Made by a program: the position numbers and the translations under genes. Of a stretch of DNA of 64,000 nt, positions 18,549 through 28,494 are shown piece after piece; positions within the stretch are counted from its first letter, which is position 1; each line of letters opens with the position of its first letter. Under the pieces are notes generated by a model. That model worked only from the letters and a program-made list of their open reading frames with translations. It searched no databases and was not told the DNA's origin. The DNA lies in assembly GCF_014203275.1 (NCBI RefSeq), contig NZ_JACHIP010000001.1, positions 372,001 to 436,000 of the forward strand. Direction: 5' to 3'. The stretch is from Granulicella aggregans (GTDB lineage Bacteria; Acidobacteriota; Terriglobia; Terriglobales; Acidobacteriaceae).

Positions 18549-18755
18549 TATATCAAGGCCCTCGCAGGAGTGAATCAAGACCGGCAGATAGGGGGTTTCC
18601 GTCTTCTACCGCTTTGCCAACGGCTTCTAATTACCTCGACGGATATCTGAATTACCGGCTTGGCCCCAGTCTACACTCGGCTGCCAGAAACTGTCCGGCG
18701 AAGGCGGGTGTGGAACCGATATGGGAAGCCCTTCCTCTCAGGAGCCTCTTGCTAC

Positions 18756-19484
18756 CTAATCCATCGAAAAACTCTCGCCCAGGTAGATCCTCTTCACCTC
18801 GGGATCACGTCCCAGCTCGCCCGGCGTACCTGTCCTGAAGATCTTGCCCTCGGCGATGATGTACGCGCGGTCCGTGACGGAGAGCGTCTCCCGGACATTG
18901 TGATCGGTGATCAGCACACCGATCCCACTCTTCTTCAACCCGAAGATGATCTCCTGCAGATCCAGCACCGCGATCGGGTCGATGCCCGAAAACGGTTCGT
19001 CCAGCAGGATGAAAGCCGGCTCGATGCAAAGACAGCGCGCAATCTCGACACGCCTGCGCTCGCCACCGCTTAGCGCATAACCGCGAGTTTTGCGGACGTG
19101 GCCCAGGTTCATCTGCTCGATCAACCGGTCTGTGCGGATACGGCGACTCTCCCAGCTAAGCGGCTGCGCCTCCAGCACGGCCATGATGTTCTCCTCGGCC
19201 GTCAGCTTGCGAAAGATAGAAGGTTCCTGCGGCAGATAGCTGATGCCGTAGTTCCGCGCCCGCAGGTACATGGGCAGCCGGCTGATGTCGCTGTCGTCGC
19301 ACAGAACCCGCCCCGCATCGGGCCGAACCAGCCCCACAATCATGTAGAAGCTCGTCGTCTTACCGGCGCCGTTCGGCCCCAGCAAGCCCACCACTTCGCC
19401 TTGCTGAATCTCCAGGCTGACGCCGCGCACGACCTCGCGACCGCCGTAGGACTTGCCGATTTCTTCTGTAACCAGTCTCCGCAT
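18756..19484 (-). CDS. lptB: LPS export ABC transporter ATP-binding protein LptB
   Basis: The protein is 242 aa, cytoplasmic. Walker A is GPNGAGKTT, followed by [14 protein letters not shown]; the signature is [15 protein letters not shown] and Walker [16 protein letters not shown]. [18 protein letters not shown] and [15 protein letters not shown] are specific to LptB. It powers extraction of LPS from the inner membrane with LptF/LptG. The start codon follows the LptC/A stop by 2 bp, so it is coupled. rpoN follows after 207 bp, enough to hold a separate promoter. Confidence 0.96.
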   Translation of the reverse strand: MRRLVTEEIGKSYGGREVVRGVSLEIQQGEVVGLLGPNGAGKTTSFYMIVGLVRPDAGRVLCDDSDISRLPMYLRARNYGISYLPQEPSIFRKLTAEENIMAVLEAQPLSWESRRIRTDRLIEQMNLGHVRKTRGYALSGGERRRVEIARCLCIEPAFILLDEPFSGIDPIAVLDLQEIIFGLKKSGIGVLITDHNVRETLSVTDRAYIIAEGKIFRTGTPGELGRDPEVKRIYLGESFSMD

Positions 19485-19486
19485 CG

Positions 19487-21994
19487 CTACTGTTTCACCC
19501 TCGTCTCCGTCTCCACCTTGCGCGCTGGAGCCTCGCCGTCCGTTCCGGAGATCACGACATTATTGTCCCCTGAATGAAACCGCAGCGCCGCTCCAGTCGT
19601 CGAGCCTTGCTGCGCATCGACCACACGGGGCGGGGCCGATGCAGTCCCGGTGAGCACAAACATCTGGTCGCTTGCCGTGTAGATAAGACGATCGCCGGTA
19701 GCCTTTCGACCCGGCTGGGTCAGTTCGATCTGGTGGTTCGCTACGATCCTGTCCAACTTTCCACCCAGCAGTCCGCCTGCGGTTGCAGCGTGGCTGCTGG
19801 CGCCCGGCGAAGAAGGTGTGGCTGCTGCGAGATAGACCACCGCGCTCAGTGCCTTGACCTCGCCCGAACCATCGATCATCCGGACCCCGCCGGTGAAGTC
19901 CACTCTCTTCTCCGAATCGGAGTACACCATCTCGCTGCTCACGATCCGCGCTACGCCGGTGCCTGAAGTCTTCGCCAACTGTCCCGCAGGCTTCGCACCA
20001 CCGCCTTTGCTGGCGTTGCCTTCGGCGAGAACCGCGTGGACCATGCCCGAAGTCCCAGCAGTCTCCGCCCGCGCGGTCAAACGGCTTTCCTTGCGCGACT
20101 TGTCTTTGTCGCTCCCGCCCGTCTCTTCAAACACCAGCACGGGAGCCTCGACCTGAGAGCCTCCCTGCCCTCCAGTGCCTGCCTGCCACAAGCGAGCCGC
20201 TCCAGCCCCCGAGGGTCCACGCCCATAGAAGACGGCTTTGCCAGAGGAACGGCTCAACTCCGCTCGCGCCGCGAGCACATGCGCCGGTTCAGCCGATCCC
20301 GCCTGCTGATAGGTCGCCTTAACTCCGCCATCAGCCGTCGCATCACCCGAGCCCTGCGCAATCACCACCTTCGCTGCCAAGATCTGTCGCCCCGGATCGT
20401 TCATCGCGACATCGCCCGTCAGCGTTAGGTGATTCGTCGCAGCATCGAAGGCAGCCTTCTGCGCGGTAGCGTGCTGTACGTCAGAGGCCGCTCCAGCAAC
20501 CTTAGCGGGCACAGTACGCTCGATCGCAACGCCACCCTGCTGGATCGCGCTGGCAAGCTCTGGGCTGCTCTTCCCTACAGCGCCCGCGATCTGGTGAAAT
20601 ATCGCGTCCAGCGTATCGCCGGTGCTCTTCTGGAAGATTCCATCTGCACCCTTCTGCTCGATCGCCGTGTGCCCGCTGCCATGCACGGTTGAGATCTCCG
20701 GACTCCCGTTGACTGGCACCATATGCGCCGTCAATAGGTCGCCCGAGAACTTTCTCGCGGCGGCATCGGAGGCGCTGCGTCCGCCTGCCGTCAACATCGA
20801 CACCGACCCCGTCGCCTTCATATCCCGCACCTGTGACCGCGCGCCTACACCCGCCGAAGCAAGCCACACCTCTAGCGCGTCACTGGCCAGTGTCCGTTCC
20901 GGACTTGCGGCATTCGCCTCAGACGCACGCAGATGCTCGACTGTCTTCACCCGACCCTGCATTACCGCGTGGCTGAGATCTCCATGCTCGTCGAACTCCA
21001 GATTGGCCCGCTCCGACTCGCCCTGCGCCTGCCGCTCCGGCCTCTGCTGATCGAAGCGTACGCCACCGGTCAGCACCGCCGCCTTCAGGCGATTCGTCGC
21101 GGAGAGCGAGATCTCGGCGCGCTGGGAGTTCACTTTTCCCTGGACGCCGTCTTCAAGCGCGACGTTGTTCATGCAGTCTATCCGCTCGACGCTGTTGTCC
21201 TCACGAAGGTGGATCTGTGCCATGTCGGCCTGTGCCACTTGCCCTGCCGAGCTGTATCTTGCGTCTCTGAAATCCGCTCTCCGCGCTGTCCGATCAAGCT
21301 CTCCGTGCGACGCTCGCAGCGAGATCGGTCGCCCCTTGTCCACGCCGCTGAGAGTGATCGCCGATTGCAGCACGACTTGCCCGGTGGATGAGTTGTACAC
21401 CGCACCAACCGCATGTCCGGTGTATCCACCAAACGCAAACTCCAGCCCCTGGTCGGTCGTCGCGACCCCGGTCTGCTTCGTATAGACCAGGCCGCTGGTC
21501 TTCACATGAATGACATGGCCACCAAGCGTCGCGTCGTCGTGACCCGACTGAGCCGGACCAGAGAGGTGCTTCCTCGCATCGCTGTTGGGATCGCCAGTAG
21601 GAGCCGAAGCATCGAGGTCTAGATGTACGACTCCGATCGCCGTCACCACCTGCGCCTTGGTGTCGTATTCGAAGTCGTCTCCGGAGATACGGTCCGCCCG
21701 GTCGCCACTGTGCCCGTAGAGGATCATGCTGACGTCGTGTAGCGTCAACTTTCCGTCGCTATGCTGCATCGCTTTTGCGGCATGGATGGTGAAGATTGTC
21801 CGTTTGCCGTCAGACTGCGAGTAGGTATATCCGTTGAACTCTTTGGTGACCGTCGCGCCCAGTTTACCCGGCAGGTCCGCGATCACCTTACCCACCCGGT
21901 ACCGCGCATACCCGAGAAACGCCGCGATCACCAGAACCAACAGGCCCGCGCCCACCAGCAACCCTATTCGCAATCGTTCTACTGAGGTGCGCAT
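19487..21994 (-). CDS. Large LptC-LptA-like periplasmic LPS transport protein
   Basis: The protein is 835 aa. One N-terminal membrane anchor (residues about 10-30, [20 protein letters not shown]) is followed by an LptC-like domain ([46 protein letters not shown]). Repeated OstA/LptA-type strands follow, the last near the C-terminus ([25 protein letters not shown] and [17 protein letters not shown]). E. coli uses LptC of 191 aa and LptA of 185 aa, so this chain could form much of the periplasmic bridge itself. A long Ala/Gly/Ser-rich middle is of unclear fold. It is the first gene of the lptB-rpoN block. Confidence 0.82.
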   Translation of the reverse strand: MRTSVERLRIGLLVGAGLLVLVIAAFLGYARYRVGKVIADLPGKLGATVTKEFNGYTYSQSDGKRTIFTIHAAKAMQHSDGKLTLHDVSMILYGHSGDRADRISGDDFEYDTKAQVVTAIGVVHLDLDASAPTGDPNSDARKHLSGPAQSGHDDATLGGHVIHVKTSGLVYTKQTGVATTDQGLEFAFGGYTGHAVGAVYNSSTGQVVLQSAITLSGVDKGRPISLRASHGELDRTARRADFRDARYSSAGQVAQADMAQIHLREDNSVERIDCMNNVALEDGVQGKVNSQRAEISLSATNRLKAAVLTGGVRFDQQRPERQAQGESERANLEFDEHGDLSHAVMQGRVKTVEHLRASEANAASPERTLASDALEVWLASAGVGARSQVRDMKATGSVSMLTAGGRSASDAAARKFSGDLLTAHMVPVNGSPEISTVHGSGHTAIEQKGADGIFQKSTGDTLDAIFHQIAGAVGKSSPELASAIQQGGVAIERTVPAKVAGAASDVQHATAQKAAFDAATNHLTLTGDVAMNDPGRQILAAKVVIAQGSGDATADGGVKATYQQAGSAEPAHVLAARAELSRSSGKAVFYGRGPSGAGAARLWQAGTGGQGGSQVEAPVLVFEETGGSDKDKSRKESRLTARAETAGTSGMVHAVLAEGNASKGGGAKPAGQLAKTSGTGVARIVSSEMVYSDSEKRVDFTGGVRMIDGSGEVKALSAVVYLAAATPSSPGASSHAATAGGLLGGKLDRIVANHQIELTQPGRKATGDRLIYTASDQMFVLTGTASAPPRVVDAQQGSTTGAALRFHSGDNNVVISGTDGEAPARKVETETRVKQ

Positions 21995-22098
21995 CGCTAT
22001 GCTTCTATCTTCTCACCCTCCGGTCGCAGCCCGGTCGGCAGCGTCCAAACCAGCGGTCGCGCATCTAAAAGAGTGCGTTTAAAGATTAGGATCGAATA

Positions 22099-22761
22099 AT
22101 GGCAGATCAGCTTTATCTCAGTCTCTGGTTCCCAAACTTCCGCTTCGCCACGCTTCCCGAAACACTGGCAGGCGTGCTGCGCCAGTTCGCCACCGTCAGT
22201 GGCGACAAGCGTGTCGCAGCCGCCTCCGCCTATCCGCTAGGCTTCACCGAATCGCCCACCTACCAGCGCCTCTACGTCAACGACGACCGCAGCGAGACGG
22301 GTGAAGAGTCCAGCATCGAAAACGCTGTCGCTGAGGCGACCGAGCAGCTTTACGAAGACATGGCCTACGAGTTCGAGATGAAGTGGAACCTCTGGTCACC
22401 GACGATCGAAGATACCGAAGAAGGCCTCGAAGCTGTGTGGAAAGAACAGCCTTCCACGGTCCGGATCATGGGCTTCGGCCCCCAGTTCGACGACGCCAGC
22501 TTCGACCAGAACGGCCATATCCGCGTCGACTTCGGCCTGGACACCCCGTGGATACTCGACGATGAGGTTCTCGAAGCTGCTGAGAGTTCGACCGCGAACA
22601 GCGATGCCGCCGCGACTTACATCCAGAAGAACGTCGAGATGCTGCTGGCCTTCACGCTACTGGTCGAACGCCACTGCGGCATCTCCAGCCGCCTGCTCTG
22701 GACCGAGTCCGGCGAGCCGCTGGTGCAGAAGCTGATCGACCGGCTCCAGCGGGTCAATTAG
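22099..22761 (+). CDS. Conserved-type hypothetical protein
   Basis: The protein is 220 aa, cytoplasmic (no signal or membrane segment) and acidic. I do not recognise the family. It begins MADQLYLSLWFPNFRF, is rich in Glu, Asp and Trp, and contains alternating helix and strand segments (ENAVAEATEQLYEDMAYEFEMKWNLW, DVEM-like helix and LLVERHCGISSRLLWTESG). It is transcribed divergently from the LPS operon across about 100 bp. Codon use matches its neighbours, so it is probably a resident gene. Confidence 0.75.
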   Translation: MADQLYLSLWFPNFRFATLPETLAGVLRQFATVSGDKRVAAASAYPLGFTESPTYQRLYVNDDRSETGEESSIENAVAEATEQLYEDMAYEFEMKWNLWSPTIEDTEEGLEAVWKEQPSTVRIMGFGPQFDDASFDQNGHIRVDFGLDTPWILDDEVLEAAESSTANSDAAATYIQKNVEMLLAFTLLVERHCGISSRLLWTESGEPLVQKLIDRLQRVN

Positions 22762-22896
22762 TCCTCTCTTCGCCTCGAATAGGGAGTCGTCATTCTAACT
22801 CCGGGCCATTGCTCCGACTGGTGCGGACAGAGAACGACCCCAGCAGCGACCGTCTGCGACGACAATCCATCGAACAGTTCCAGTGTTTCTTGTTGC

Positions 22897-22949
22897 AACG
22901 AAAGTTACTTTCGTTCCCCCTTGACAGTTACCGAAGAAGGGCTAATACT
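22897..22949 (+). promoter_or_regulatory. Promoter with adjacent palindromic operator
   Basis: A consensus -35 box TTGACA (22921-22926) is followed, after 17 bp, by AATACT (22944-22949, 4 of 6 matches to TATAAT). Five bp upstream of the -35 lies a perfect inverted repeat, AACGAAAG-TTA-CTTTCGTT (22897-22915). Transcription would start about 45 bp before the 184-aa gene. The regulator is unknown. Confidence 0.6.
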
Positions 22950-23000
22950 TCTGCCTGCAGTGGGCCTCCTCATTAGTCACACAGAGAAAAGGAGAAACAT

Positions 23001-23555
23001 ATGTCAAACGTCGTGGAAGCAACTCCGGAACTTGTCAGAACCCTTGAAGGCCCGTCAATCGACGACCAGCCCTTCATCCCCACCTCCGCTCCCCTACCCC
23101 GCCCCGCCGGGGAAGAACAGAAGACAACCGCCGTGGCGATGTACTATCTCCAGGCCGAATGGAAAGACGATAAGGGCAATCTCGTTAGCGGATACACCTA
23201 CCCAGTAGGTGTCAATGCGTCCACGTCCTTTTGGGACTATGTCGTCTTCGTGAAGGGCGGGCCGGGCTCAAACGCACTGAAGTTCTATCTGGGACCTCCG
23301 GATAAAGACGGATGGTCCACGTGGCATATCAAGGATGACGATTCGAATAGTAGCTATCATCTCGATTGCAAAGCCACAGGATGGCTTTACAGGGGCGACC
23401 ACTACGGCACGAAGTTTCAGATCGTCGACAACCATTTGCATTGCAGCTACTGGAACGGCCCCGCCGGTTCCGAATATCGATCGACACTGGTAAGCGCCGG
23501 CCAATATCTGGGAATGGACTTACCGGCATTCACCTGCTCCTTGAAACCCGTATAG
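23001..23555 (+). CDS. Orphan hypothetical protein
   Basis: The protein is 184 aa and the family is not recognised. The ATG has a strong AAAGGAG site 5-6 nt upstream. Residues 1-40 look disordered and Pro-rich (TSAPLPRPAGEEQK); the rest is Trp/Tyr/Gly-rich and probably all-beta (AMYYLQAEWKDD, SFWDYVVFVKGG, WSTWHIKDDDSNSSYHLDCK). Three Cys residues are present, two around the YHLDCKATG and HLHCSYW segments. No signal peptide is seen. The strong promoter, palindrome and isolation suggest a regulated, possibly acquired gene. It could be a lectin-like or secreted-by-other-means protein, but that is speculation. Confidence 0.7.
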   Translation: MSNVVEATPELVRTLEGPSIDDQPFIPTSAPLPRPAGEEQKTTAVAMYYLQAEWKDDKGNLVSGYTYPVGVNASTSFWDYVVFVKGGPGSNALKFYLGPPDKDGWSTWHIKDDDSNSSYHLDCKATGWLYRGDHYGTKFQIVDNHLHCSYWNGPAGSEYRSTLVSAGQYLGMDLPAFTCSLKPV

Positions 23556-23557
23556 CC

Positions 23558-23607
23558 TGATGCCCCATCCATCGCGCCTTTGCTTCACGCGATGGATGGG
23601 GGCATCA
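23558..23607. terminator. Long hairpin between convergent genes
   Basis: A 19-bp near-perfect stem (TGATGCCCC..CGCG against CGCG..CATCA, one bulged G) with an 11-nt loop lies in the 70 bp between two convergent stop codons. There is no U-tract on either side, so it may end transcription in a factor-assisted way or only protect the 3' ends. Confidence 0.55.
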
Positions 23608-23625
23608 CTCGTTTCAGCGCCGCTT

Positions 23626-25707
23626 CTACCCCGCGACCACAATCTCCGAAAAATCCGCGATCCGCGAAAAATCGCCGGTGATCCGAGCGAGCAGCGCCAG
23701 CCGATTTGCGCGAATCTCCGGCTCCGGAGCCATCACCATCACAGCATCGAAGAACGCATCCACCTGCGGCCGAAGCGAGGCAATCTCTACAAGAGACTCG
23801 TCGTAGCGCCTCTCGTCTTGCAGAGCTTCAACCGAAGCCGCAACCACAGCAGAACGTTCCGCTAACGCCTTCTCCTCCGGAGCATTAAGAAGTGCCAAAT
23901 CAACGTCCTGCATCTTAACTTCGCTCGCCTGCGCAAGGATGTTCTTCATGCGTTTGAATGCGGCCGAGATGGCTGCGAAGTCGGCTGAGGAGCGAGCACC
24001 GGTCACGGCCTCTGCACGGGCGATGGCATCGCGAACATCGTCGCCGCCGACGGCGAGTACGGCCTTTACAACGTCATACGCTTGGCCACGCGCCTCGCGA
24101 AGATAAAAATCTACACGTTCCGCAAAGAAAGCGATAATGCGAGGTTTTACAGCATCAGATGCTGAGCAAAGCGCGATCTCGCTCAGCGTGAGTGGCAGTT
24201 TGCTCTCCGCAAGAATCTTCACGATGCCGTTCGCAGCGCGACGGAGGGCAAAGGGATCTTTTGAACCAGTGGGTTCCAGGCCAAGGGAGAACATGCCGGC
24301 GATGGTGTCTGCTTTGTCAGCGAGGGCTAGAATCTGTCCTTCGACGGTGCGTGGGATGGGCGAATCCATCGATGTGGGGAGATAGTGATCGTAGATGGCG
24401 TCGGCAGTTACAGGGCTAAACCGCTGAGCGCGGGCGTAGAGGCCGCCGACGATGCCTTGGAGCTCGGTGAACTCTTTCACAAGCTCGGAAGTAAGGTCGG
24501 TCTTAGCGAGAGAAGCGGCGTCCAAGAGAGCGTTGTACTCAAGATCCATAAGCCGCTGAATGACTAAATTTGCCAGCCGCTTGCAAAGTTCACTAACGCG
24601 CTCGCTTTTGGCCGCGTAGCTCCCAAGTTCCTTCTGGAAGGTGACCTTCTTCAGCAGCTCAACCCGCTCCAAGAGCGGAACACGCTGGTCAAACTCCCAG
24701 AAGAACCGAGCGTCGTTGAACCGCGCCCGCAGCACGCGCTCGTTGCCATGACGAATGACCGCCTCGCCCTCGGGCTTGGCAACCGTATTCAGCACCGCTA
24801 GAAAGTGCGGTGCCAGTTTGCAATCCGCCGACTCGACCGCGAAGTAGTTCTGGTGGTCGCGCATTACGGTGACGAGCACCTCTTCCGGCAGCGTCAGATA
24901 CTCGACCTCAAACCCACCCGCAATCACCGACGGCCACTCCGTCAGGTGCGTCATCTTATCCACCAATTCATGATCTTCACGCCAGCGTGTATTTGGAAGC
25001 GTGCGGCAAACATGGTCGAGCGCCTTGCGAATCTTATGCCGCCTCGCCTCAACATCTGCGAGCACAAACGCCTTCTCCAGCGTCGCAGCGTATTCAACAG
25101 GCTGCGCGAGCGTGATCGCATTCGGTCCTGCCAGCACGCGGTGGCCATAGGTCGCGTTCGACGCCGTATATCCAGCGAACTCCACCGGCACAATCGCGTC
25201 ATCGAGCAGCGCCACCATCCAGCGCACCGGCCGCACGAAGCGCTCCGACTTGCCCGGTCGCCAGTACATGTTCTTCGCCCAATAGATGCCCGCAAGCTCC
25301 TTCGGCAGAGCTTCGGCGATCACCTCCGCCGCCGTGCGTCCTGGCTTCAGCGAGGTGGCAGCAAGGTACTCGCCCTTCGGCGTCTCGACCGTCTTCAACG
25401 CCTCGACCGTAACGCCCGCCTTCTTCGCGAAGGCCACAGCAGCAGGGGTTGCCACACCATCTTTGTAGGCAATCTTCGCGGAAGGGCCAAGCATCTCTTC
25501 GGCCAGGTCTTCCTGCTTCGCTGCAACGCCGGACACCAGCACCGCAAGCCTGCGAGGCGTCGAATAACTCTTCACTTCCGCACCGGCAATGATCAACCGC
25601 TCGCGCTCCAGCAGCGTCGTCACGCGACGAGCAAGCTCCGCTTCCGCAGAGGCGATCATTCGGGCGGGAACTTCTTCAAGACCAATCTCAAATAGGAATT
25701 CAGACAT
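23626..25707 (-). CDS. glyS: Glycyl-tRNA synthetase beta subunit
   Basis: The protein is 693 aa. The start MSEFLFEIGLEEVPARMI and the segments EWPSVIAGGFEVEYLTLPEEVLVTVMRDHQ, KELGSYAAKSERV and YARAQRFSPVTADAIYDHYLP are diagnostic. The C-terminal DALR-type anticodon region is present. With GlyQ it forms the alpha2-beta2 enzyme that charges tRNA-Gly. It is of normal length and follows glyQ by 91 bp; that gap contains a dispersed repeat. Confidence 0.97.
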   Translation of the reverse strand: MSEFLFEIGLEEVPARMIASAEAELARRVTTLLERERLIIAGAEVKSYSTPRRLAVLVSGVAAKQEDLAEEMLGPSAKIAYKDGVATPAAVAFAKKAGVTVEALKTVETPKGEYLAATSLKPGRTAAEVIAEALPKELAGIYWAKNMYWRPGKSERFVRPVRWMVALLDDAIVPVEFAGYTASNATYGHRVLAGPNAITLAQPVEYAATLEKAFVLADVEARRHKIRKALDHVCRTLPNTRWREDHELVDKMTHLTEWPSVIAGGFEVEYLTLPEEVLVTVMRDHQNYFAVESADCKLAPHFLAVLNTVAKPEGEAVIRHGNERVLRARFNDARFFWEFDQRVPLLERVELLKKVTFQKELGSYAAKSERVSELCKRLANLVIQRLMDLEYNALLDAASLAKTDLTSELVKEFTELQGIVGGLYARAQRFSPVTADAIYDHYLPTSMDSPIPRTVEGQILALADKADTIAGMFSLGLEPTGSKDPFALRRAANGIVKILAESKLPLTLSEIALCSASDAVKPRIIAFFAERVDFYLREARGQAYDVVKAVLAVGGDDVRDAIARAEAVTGARSSADFAAISAAFKRMKNILAQASEVKMQDVDLALLNAPEEKALAERSAVVAASVEALQDERRYDESLVEIASLRPQVDAFFDAVMVMAPEPEIRANRLALLARITGDFSRIADFSEIVVAG

Positions 25708-25757
25708 TTTCTTTACTCAATTCAGTACTGGTGCGAAACGGACAAATGCAAAAGAAG

Positions 25758-25790
25758 AAGCAGATCCTCCGCTTCGCGAAGGATGACAAG
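25758..25790 (-). repeat. Dispersed 33-bp hairpin-forming repeat, copy 1
   Basis: This 33-bp stretch in the glyQ-glyS gap is identical, in reverse complement, to 63761-63793 upstream of galT. Its centre contains the palindrome CTTCGCGAAG flanked by ATCCT and AGGAT arms, so it can fold into a hairpin. It is a short intergenic repeat, not a coding sequence. Confidence 0.85.
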
Positions 25791-25798
25791 GTATGTGG

Positions 25799-26761
25799 TT
25801 AGGTGACTTTCGTGGCGAGCGATTGTCCCTGCGCCGCATAAGCCTTGGCAACGCCCACTACGAGGTTGCGAATCCGCGCCATCACGCCCACGCGCTCGGT
25901 CACCGAGATCGCTCCCCGCGCATCCAGAAGATTGAACAGGTGCGAACACTTCAGCGCCAGCTCATACGCTCCCAACACCGGGAATCGCTTGATCTTCAAC
26001 GCATCGGCACTCTCATCCGCATCAAGCAGCTTAGCCTGCTCCAGCAGCCCAAGGCACTCCTTCTCGTAGAGATCCAGATGCGCCCAGAGCGAAGCCACAT
26101 TCGCGTAATCGAACCCATACGCCGAATATTGCTCTTCCTCCGGCAAACGCATGTCGCCATAGGTCACTTTTTTACCCGTGTCCGGCTCAACCGCCCACAC
26201 GATGTCGTAGATCGAGTCGACATCCTGCAGGAAGCCCGCGATGCGCTCCAGCCCATACGTAATCTCGCCGCAGATCGGGTCGAGGTCCATGCCGCCGCAC
26301 TGCTGGAAGTAGGTGAACTGCGAGATCTCGAGGCCATCGAGCATCACCTGCCACCCGACACCCCATGCGCCGCCAACCGGCCACTCCCAGTTGTCCTCTT
26401 CGAACTTAATGTCGTGTTCGCTGAGGTCGATCCCTATCGCCTCCAGCGACTCCAGATACCGCTCCTGAATCCGCACCGGTGGCGGTTTCAGAATTACCTG
26501 CAGCTGCGTGTGCTTGAAGAGCCGGTTTGGGTTCTCGCCGTAGCGCCCATCGGCTGGCCGCCGCGAGGGCTGTGCATAGGCGATCCGCACCGGCTTCGGC
26601 CCGAGAACGCGCAGGAAGGTGTCCGGCGACATGGTGCCCGCGCCGACCTCAATATCGTAGGGCTGCTGCAGCACGCACCCCTGGTCCGCCCAGAACTTCT
26701 GCAGCGTAAACAACAGCTCCTGAAACGTCAGCGCTTGTTTCTTTTCAACGATTGCACTCAT
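25799..26761 (-). CDS. glyQ: Glycyl-tRNA synthetase alpha subunit
   Basis: The protein is 320 aa, of normal length. It contains the class II synthetase signature of Gly[58 protein letters not shown] and [19 protein letters not shown]. This subunit carries the aminoacylation site. It is upstream of glyS on the same strand, the usual order. Confidence 0.97.
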   Translation of the reverse strand: MSAIVEKKQALTFQELLFTLQKFWADQGCVLQQPYDIEVGAGTMSPDTFLRVLGPKPVRIAYAQPSRRPADGRYGENPNRLFKHTQLQVILKPPPVRIQERYLESLEAIGIDLSEHDIKFEEDNWEWPVGGAWGVGWQVMLDGLEISQFTYFQQCGGMDLDPICGEITYGLERIAGFLQDVDSIYDIVWAVEPDTGKKVTYGDMRLPEEEQYSAYGFDYANVASLWAHLDLYEKECLGLLEQAKLLDADESADALKIKRFPVLGAYELALKCSHLFNLLDARGAISVTERVGVMARIRNLVVGVAKAYAAQGQSLATKVT

Positions 26762-26866
26762 GCGTCGCGTACATCTCTCTCAAAACTTCAGAATCCCTTG
26801 ATTCTATCGTGCCGCGGTGCCTTCCTGCTCTGCCTTCCGCGTAGAGGTGCGTGCGAAGATTGAGGG

Positions 26867-28492
26867 ATGAGTGAAGGACTGGGAACGATCACAAGTGCGA
26901 GGGCAGAACTCGAGTCACCGCCCTCAAAATCGATCTTCGACCAGACTCTTATCCTTTTGCTTACTGCGCTTGGCGGCGTAGCGCTCATTTTGATCGTCCT
27001 GGTTCCGCTTCACTTCCTGCCTGCGGAAGACGCCGCCATCCTGTTCCAATACAGCCGCAACCTTGCCTCGCATGGCGCTATCACCTTTCTGGCGAATGGG
27101 CCACGCGTAGAAGGAGCGACGGATTTTGCATGGATGGCGCTGGTTGCTGCTGGGATGCGAGTGGGGCTCGCTCCTCTGTGGACGACTACGCTCTTCAACG
27201 TCGTCTCCATATTGACGATTGCGGCATTGCTCCTGAGGCTCGCGGACCTTCGGCTCACGGTGCGCCGCCTGCTGCTCATTACAGGATCGATCGCGCTGGT
27301 CCCTCAAATCCTTGCGGCAGCATCCGGATTTGCCGTCCTGACTGATGCCGCGCTGCTGACCGCGCTGGTGTTTTGTACGGTGAAAGGCCGCGTCGCGCCC
27401 GCCGCACTCTTCGCGCTCGCGCTATGCCTCTTTCGACCGGATGGAGTTCTCTTCGTTGCTCCCCTCCTCGCCGGGCTCATTGTGCAGAGTCCGTCGCGAG
27501 GGCGCTCTTCAGCAGTTATCGGTGGCTTCTTTGTCGTTCCGGGGGTGCTCTATTTTCTGTGGCGCTGGCACTACTTCGGGGAGTTCTTGCCGCTGCCATT
27601 CCTGGTCAAATCCGATACGCCCCGATTTGCCGGTCTGTTCGTGCCAAAGTCCATTCACGACAGCCTTGTCTATCTCGAGTTCGCAGCCATCCTGATCGCG
27701 CCGCTGCTGATCCTGCGCCGGGCAAAGCACCTTTGGCTGACGATCCCGCTCGTCCTCTGCCCGACCCTCTTCTACTGGGCCATGCGACTGGATCAGAACG
27801 TCGGCGGACGCTTCTTCTTCTACATTCCTCTTTTTGCGGCCATCCTCCTTGCCCTCAACTGGGTTGAGCTTTCAACGAGCCAGGTGGTCGTACTCCGCAC
27901 AGGTCTTATCGCATGGCTGGTTCTCTTGGGGGGTCCACAATGGCGAGAGATTCGAACCTTCCGCGATGGCCAATTCACAGAGGTGAAGGCAATCTCCGAA
28001 GCTCTCGGCAGGCTCCCGGTACGAGGCACCATCCTCACCTCGGAGGCTGGCTTTCTTCCCTACTTCTCAGGCTGGACGACCTACGATGCCTGGGGGTTGA
28101 ATACGCCAACGTTCGCCCACCGCTTCTTCCAGAGCTCAGACGTAGTCGCACTTGCGCCTGACCTGATCGTCTTCCATCCCGACTGGACTGAGAGTTGTGT
28201 CGCATCACCTTCCTCGTCTAACTACACCGCCCGTACATGGCAGCACCTTACGCGCAATCTCGTCTTCGGAGCCGCTCAAGCCCACTACGAGCTATGGCTC
28301 ACATCCTACGGTTCAGAGTTCTACCGTCAGCGGAAGCATTGGCAGTACGGCGAGGGTGACCGGGAGTGCTGGCTGGTGCGCACCGATTCGCCTCTGCATG
28401 GGGAGATCGCCCAGATCCTGCAACAGCATCATGGAATCGAACCCGAACAATCCTTGAATTTGGAAAAACTTCACGATCAGGTGCAAAGGTAG
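26867..28492 (+). CDS. Polytopic membrane glycosyltransferase (GT-C type, putative)
   Basis: The protein is 541 aa with about 9-11 predicted membrane helices and a soluble C-terminal part. The first loop, after a hydrophobic segment, reads EDAAILFQYSRNLASHG and RVEGATDFAWMAL; this acidic loop followed by VEG-(T)-(D/N)-F/P-W is the pattern of polyprenyl-phosphate-sugar dependent GT-C enzymes. A sugar donor and acceptor cannot be assigned. It should act at the periplasmic face of the inner membrane on cell-envelope glycans. It converges on a second large membrane protein, leaving only 2 bp between their stops. Confidence 0.75.
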   Translation: MSEGLGTITSARAELESPPSKSIFDQTLILLLTALGGVALILIVLVPLHFLPAEDAAILFQYSRNLASHGAITFLANGPRVEGATDFAWMALVAAGMRVGLAPLWTTTLFNVVSILTIAALLLRLADLRLTVRRLLLITGSIALVPQILAAASGFAVLTDAALLTALVFCTVKGRVAPAALFALALCLFRPDGVLFVAPLLAGLIVQSPSRGRSSAVIGGFFVVPGVLYFLWRWHYFGEFLPLPFLVKSDTPRFAGLFVPKSIHDSLVYLEFAAILIAPLLILRRAKHLWLTIPLVLCPTLFYWAMRLDQNVGGRFFFYIPLFAAILLALNWVELSTSQVVVLRTGLIAWLVLLGGPQWREIRTFRDGQFTEVKAISEALGRLPVRGTILTSEAGFLPYFSGWTTYDAWGLNTPTFAHRFFQSSDVVALAPDLIVFHPDWTESCVASPSSSNYTARTWQHLTRNLVFGAAQAHYELWLTSYGSEFYRQRKHWQYGEGDRECWLVRTDSPLHGEIAQILQQHHGIEPEQSLNLEKLHDQVQR

Positions 28493-28494
28493 CG

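Noticed and set aside
24805..25695. 296-aa plus-strand frame
   Set aside because: It is antisense to glyS, with no start signal and a shadow composition.
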